In this document: positions 4,792 through 5,858 of the stretch, piece after piece
Layout: each line of letters begins with the position of its first letter
Numbering within the stretch: the first letter of the stretch is position 1
DNA from: Deltaproteobacteria bacterium
Lineage (GTDB): Bacteria; Desulfobacterota; Desulfarculia; Adiutricales; Adiutricaceae
Assembly: GCA_031257955.1 (NCBI GenBank)
Contig: JAIRNQ010000008.1
Location: 1 to 5,858, forward strand
DNA length: 5,858 nt
Reading direction: 5' to 3'
Notes under the pieces: generated by a model
What the model saw: the letters and a program-made list of their open reading frames with translations, nothing else
The model's database searches: none
Told to the model about the DNA's origin: nothing
Program-made: the position numbers and the translations under genes

Positions 4792-4837
4792 CCCCAACAA
4801 AAAACCGCGCCCAAAGGGCGCGGCTTTTTTGTTGGGG
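4792..4837. terminator. 21-bp bidirectional intrinsic terminator between pheA and the exonuclease gene
   Basis: The core stem is CCGCGCCC (4805-4812) and GGGCGCGG (4816-4823) with an AAA loop. It is flanked by six A (4799-4804) on the left and six T (4825-4830) on the right, and the pairing continues outward through CCCCAAC (4792-4798) with GTTGGGG (4831-4837); only C4824 is bulged. Read on + it ends the aroF-pheA transcript with a T-tract; read on - the A-run becomes a T-tract and ends the convergent exonuclease transcript. A further hairpin, GGCCAAA/TTTGGCC (4836-4842, 4849-4855), follows at once. Confidence 0.93.
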
Positions 4838-4899
4838 CCAAAGGCTTATTTGGCCTAACTATTTTGGGCTACTGATATGCTACTGTTAAACCATAAAGG

Positions 4900-5478
4900 T
4901 TATATAAGGCCCCTTTCTACTGCGCTTAGATAGCAGAGATAAGTGGCTGCGGAGTCGAATCTGGCGTCATGGGCGCTAAAGGCACCTTTTATGCCAAAGG
5001 CTTTGGAGGCTAGCGCCTTTATCTCACCGTCGGAGATACTAAGGCGCCGGGCCAACTCACCCAATTTCGGCCATTTATTGCCGAAACCGGAATAAGACAA
5101 TTGACAAACGTCCGCGAGTTCCTTCATGGTACAGAAAGATTCGCTGGTCCTGAGCGTTACCCTGGCCCGTTTGAATTCGGCCTTGATAAATCTCGAATCG
5201 AAACTAACGTTATGCGCGACCAATAGCTGGCAAGAGTTAAAATCGGCAGCGATGTCGCTCGCGTGGGCGTGAAATGTTTGCCCCCCGGAGAGTTGATTCA
5301 GTTTGGTCACCGAAAGCCCATGGATCTTCTGCGCGCCCGGTTCCACGTAATCGACCGTGAAATAATAATTCCTGCCGCCCAGCAGCCCAATTCGGTCATC
5401 ATGCAGGATGTAAGACAATTGACAAATTGAGCCGGGGTTAAACCCGGTAGTTTCAGTGTCAAAAACCACGAATCTCAT
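4900..5478 (-). CDS. Stand-alone DEDDh 3'-5' exonuclease (RNase T/DnaQ superfamily)
   Basis: A 192-aa nuclease of the DnaQ-like fold that probably removes nucleotides from the 3' end of DNA or RNA using two metal ions; cytoplasmic. All catalytic residues are visible: motif I D7-T-E9-T-T-G, motif II HNVSFD with D94, motif III H170-D-A-R-F-D175, which gives the DEDDh subtype. The protein is a single exonuclease domain without helicase, polymerase or GIY-YIG extensions, close in size to RNase T or an isolated epsilon-like domain; which substrate it uses cannot be decided from sequence alone. A Cys-containing middle segment (C83, C116, C125) has no recognised motif. The start is supported by AGGAGA (5492-5487 on the minus strand) 8 nt before ATG 5478. 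It is transcribed toward pheA and shares the bidirectional terminator; no other operon partner is in the window. The family call is strong, the specific name open. Confidence 0.9.
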   Translation of the reverse strand: MRFVVFDTETTGFNPGSICQLSYILHDDRIGLLGGRNYYFTVDYVEPGAQKIHGLSVTKLNQLSGGQTFHAHASDIAADFNSCQLLVAHNVSFDSRFIKAEFKRARVTLRTSESFCTMKELADVCQLSYSGFGNKWPKLGELARRLSISDGEIKALASKAFGIKGAFSAHDARFDSAATYLCYLSAVERGLI

Positions 5479-5543
5479 CTTCTTTGTCTCCTAAAAATGT
5501 ACCGTCCTAGCGGTAAAAAATTTTAGGGCTGGTGCCTGGCCCC

Positions 5544-5559
5544 AACTTGGGCCCAAGTT
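5544..5559. repeat. Perfect 16-bp palindrome upstream of the exonuclease gene
   Basis: AACTTGGGCCCAAGTT is its own reverse complement, 66 bp upstream of the exonuclease ATG. As DNA it could be an operator for a dimeric repressor; as RNA it could form a 6-bp stem with a GGCC loop in the mRNA leader. There is no adjacent T-tract, so it is not called a terminator. Confidence 0.6.
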
Positions 5560-5639
5560 CCTAATGCCGCCCACAGGCCTTGGCCGGCCGGGGCCGCGGG
5601 AAAGTCTTTGATATCCCCAAGTTTTTCCAGCGCCAAGTC

Positions 5640-5668
5640 GTTATGAAACTTTTCTAAATTCTTGTCAA
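5640..5668 (-). promoter_or_regulatory. Candidate promoter of the exonuclease gene
   Basis: On the minus strand TTGACA (5668-5663), 17 bp, then CATAAC (5645-5640; 4/6 to TATAAT). Transcription would begin near 5633, giving an untranslated leader of about 155 nt that contains the palindrome at 5544-5559. A nearer alternative is the -10-like TAAAAT (5525-5520), whose -35 position would fall within that palindrome and is poor. Confidence 0.4.
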
Positions 5669-5716
5669 TAAATATTTCACCTTACTATCAAAAATACTTA
5701 CCGTCAAAAAATACTC

Positions 5717-5797
5717 TTGTGATTATAAACCACTAATTAAATCACAAAACATGACTTTATGGGATTTACTTAGGCAATCGTGATACAGTAAATCACA
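5717..5797. repeat. Cluster of GTGAT/ATCAC dyads
   Basis: TTGTGATT (5717-5724) and AATCACAA (5740-5747) are exact reverse complements 15 nt apart; GTGAT (5780-5784) and ATCAC (5792-5796) form a second dyad 7 nt apart; TAAATCACA occurs twice, 51 bp apart. The half-sites recall CRP/FNR-family half-sites (TGTGA...TCACA), but the spacings are not the family's 6 nt. This is a plausible multi-site operator, with no known regulator assigned. Confidence 0.4.
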
Positions 5798-5858
5798 GGC
5801 GATAACGGCCAAAGGCAATCCTGGAGTCCTCTGGCCCTAAACGCCAGATATGGCCCCC

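Larger units (their letters stand above)
5493..5858. other. Intergenic region at the right edge, no gene supported
   Basis: The first part (about 5530-5640) is GC-rich with nested GGCC/CCGG palindromes; from about 5640 it becomes AT-rich. No convincing open frame with a ribosome binding site was found on either strand. The AT-rich part carries an inverted repeat at 5717-5747, the direct repeat TAAATCACA (5738-5746 and 5789-5797) and a GTGAT/ATCAC dyad (5780-5796), arranged as if regulating a gene beyond the window. Confidence 0.65.

Overview
The window is a GC-rich bacterial chromosome segment with sharply bounded AT-rich stretches between genes. The gene types (a corrinoid-binding protein, a type I-beta DAHP synthase next to a chorismate mutase/prephenate dehydratase P-protein) and the GC-rich, proline/alanine-heavy coding style suggest an anaerobic deltaproteobacterium (Desulfobacterota-like). 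This placement is an inference of low to moderate confidence; no rRNA or other marker is present.

Layout. (1) 2-895 (+): a two-domain cobalamin-binding protein whose N-terminus is an in-frame 45-bp tandem repeat array running off the left edge. (2) 896-2270: an AT-rich interval holding one codon-biased orphan gene for a predicted secreted protein (1227-1886), flanked by non-coding DNA with several inverted repeats. (3) 2273-4837 (+): a complete aromatic amino acid operon. It has a consensus sigma-70 promoter, an unannotated 45-codon Phe/Tyr-rich leader peptide, a classical transcription attenuator, aroF (DAHP synthase), pheA (P-protein, overlapping aroF by ATGA) and a 21-bp bidirectional terminator. 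(4) 4900-5478 (-): a small stand-alone DEDDh 3'-5' exonuclease convergent with the operon. (5) 5479-5858: intergenic DNA with palindromes and no supported gene.

The main discovery is the attenuator. The leader peptide 2310-2447 carries the run FFYFYFY immediately before its end. Three mutually exclusive RNA helices can be drawn from the sequence: a protector 2388-2394:2433-2439, an antiterminator 2435-2442:2483-2490, and a terminator 2473-2481:2493-2501 followed by eight T. Ribosome stalling at the Phe/Tyr codons would mask the protector arm and free the antiterminator; completing translation to the stop codon would mask the antiterminator arm and permit termination. The promoter -10 box lies only 8 nt before the leader ATG, and the first purine after it is the A of that ATG, so the leader peptide is probably translated from a leaderless 5' end.

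Together, AroF feeds carbon into the shikimate pathway and PheA takes chorismate to phenylpyruvate. AroF has no recognisable N-terminal feedback domain, so much of the end-product control of this operon may act through the attenuator, which reads both Phe and Tyr, and through the ACT domain of PheA.
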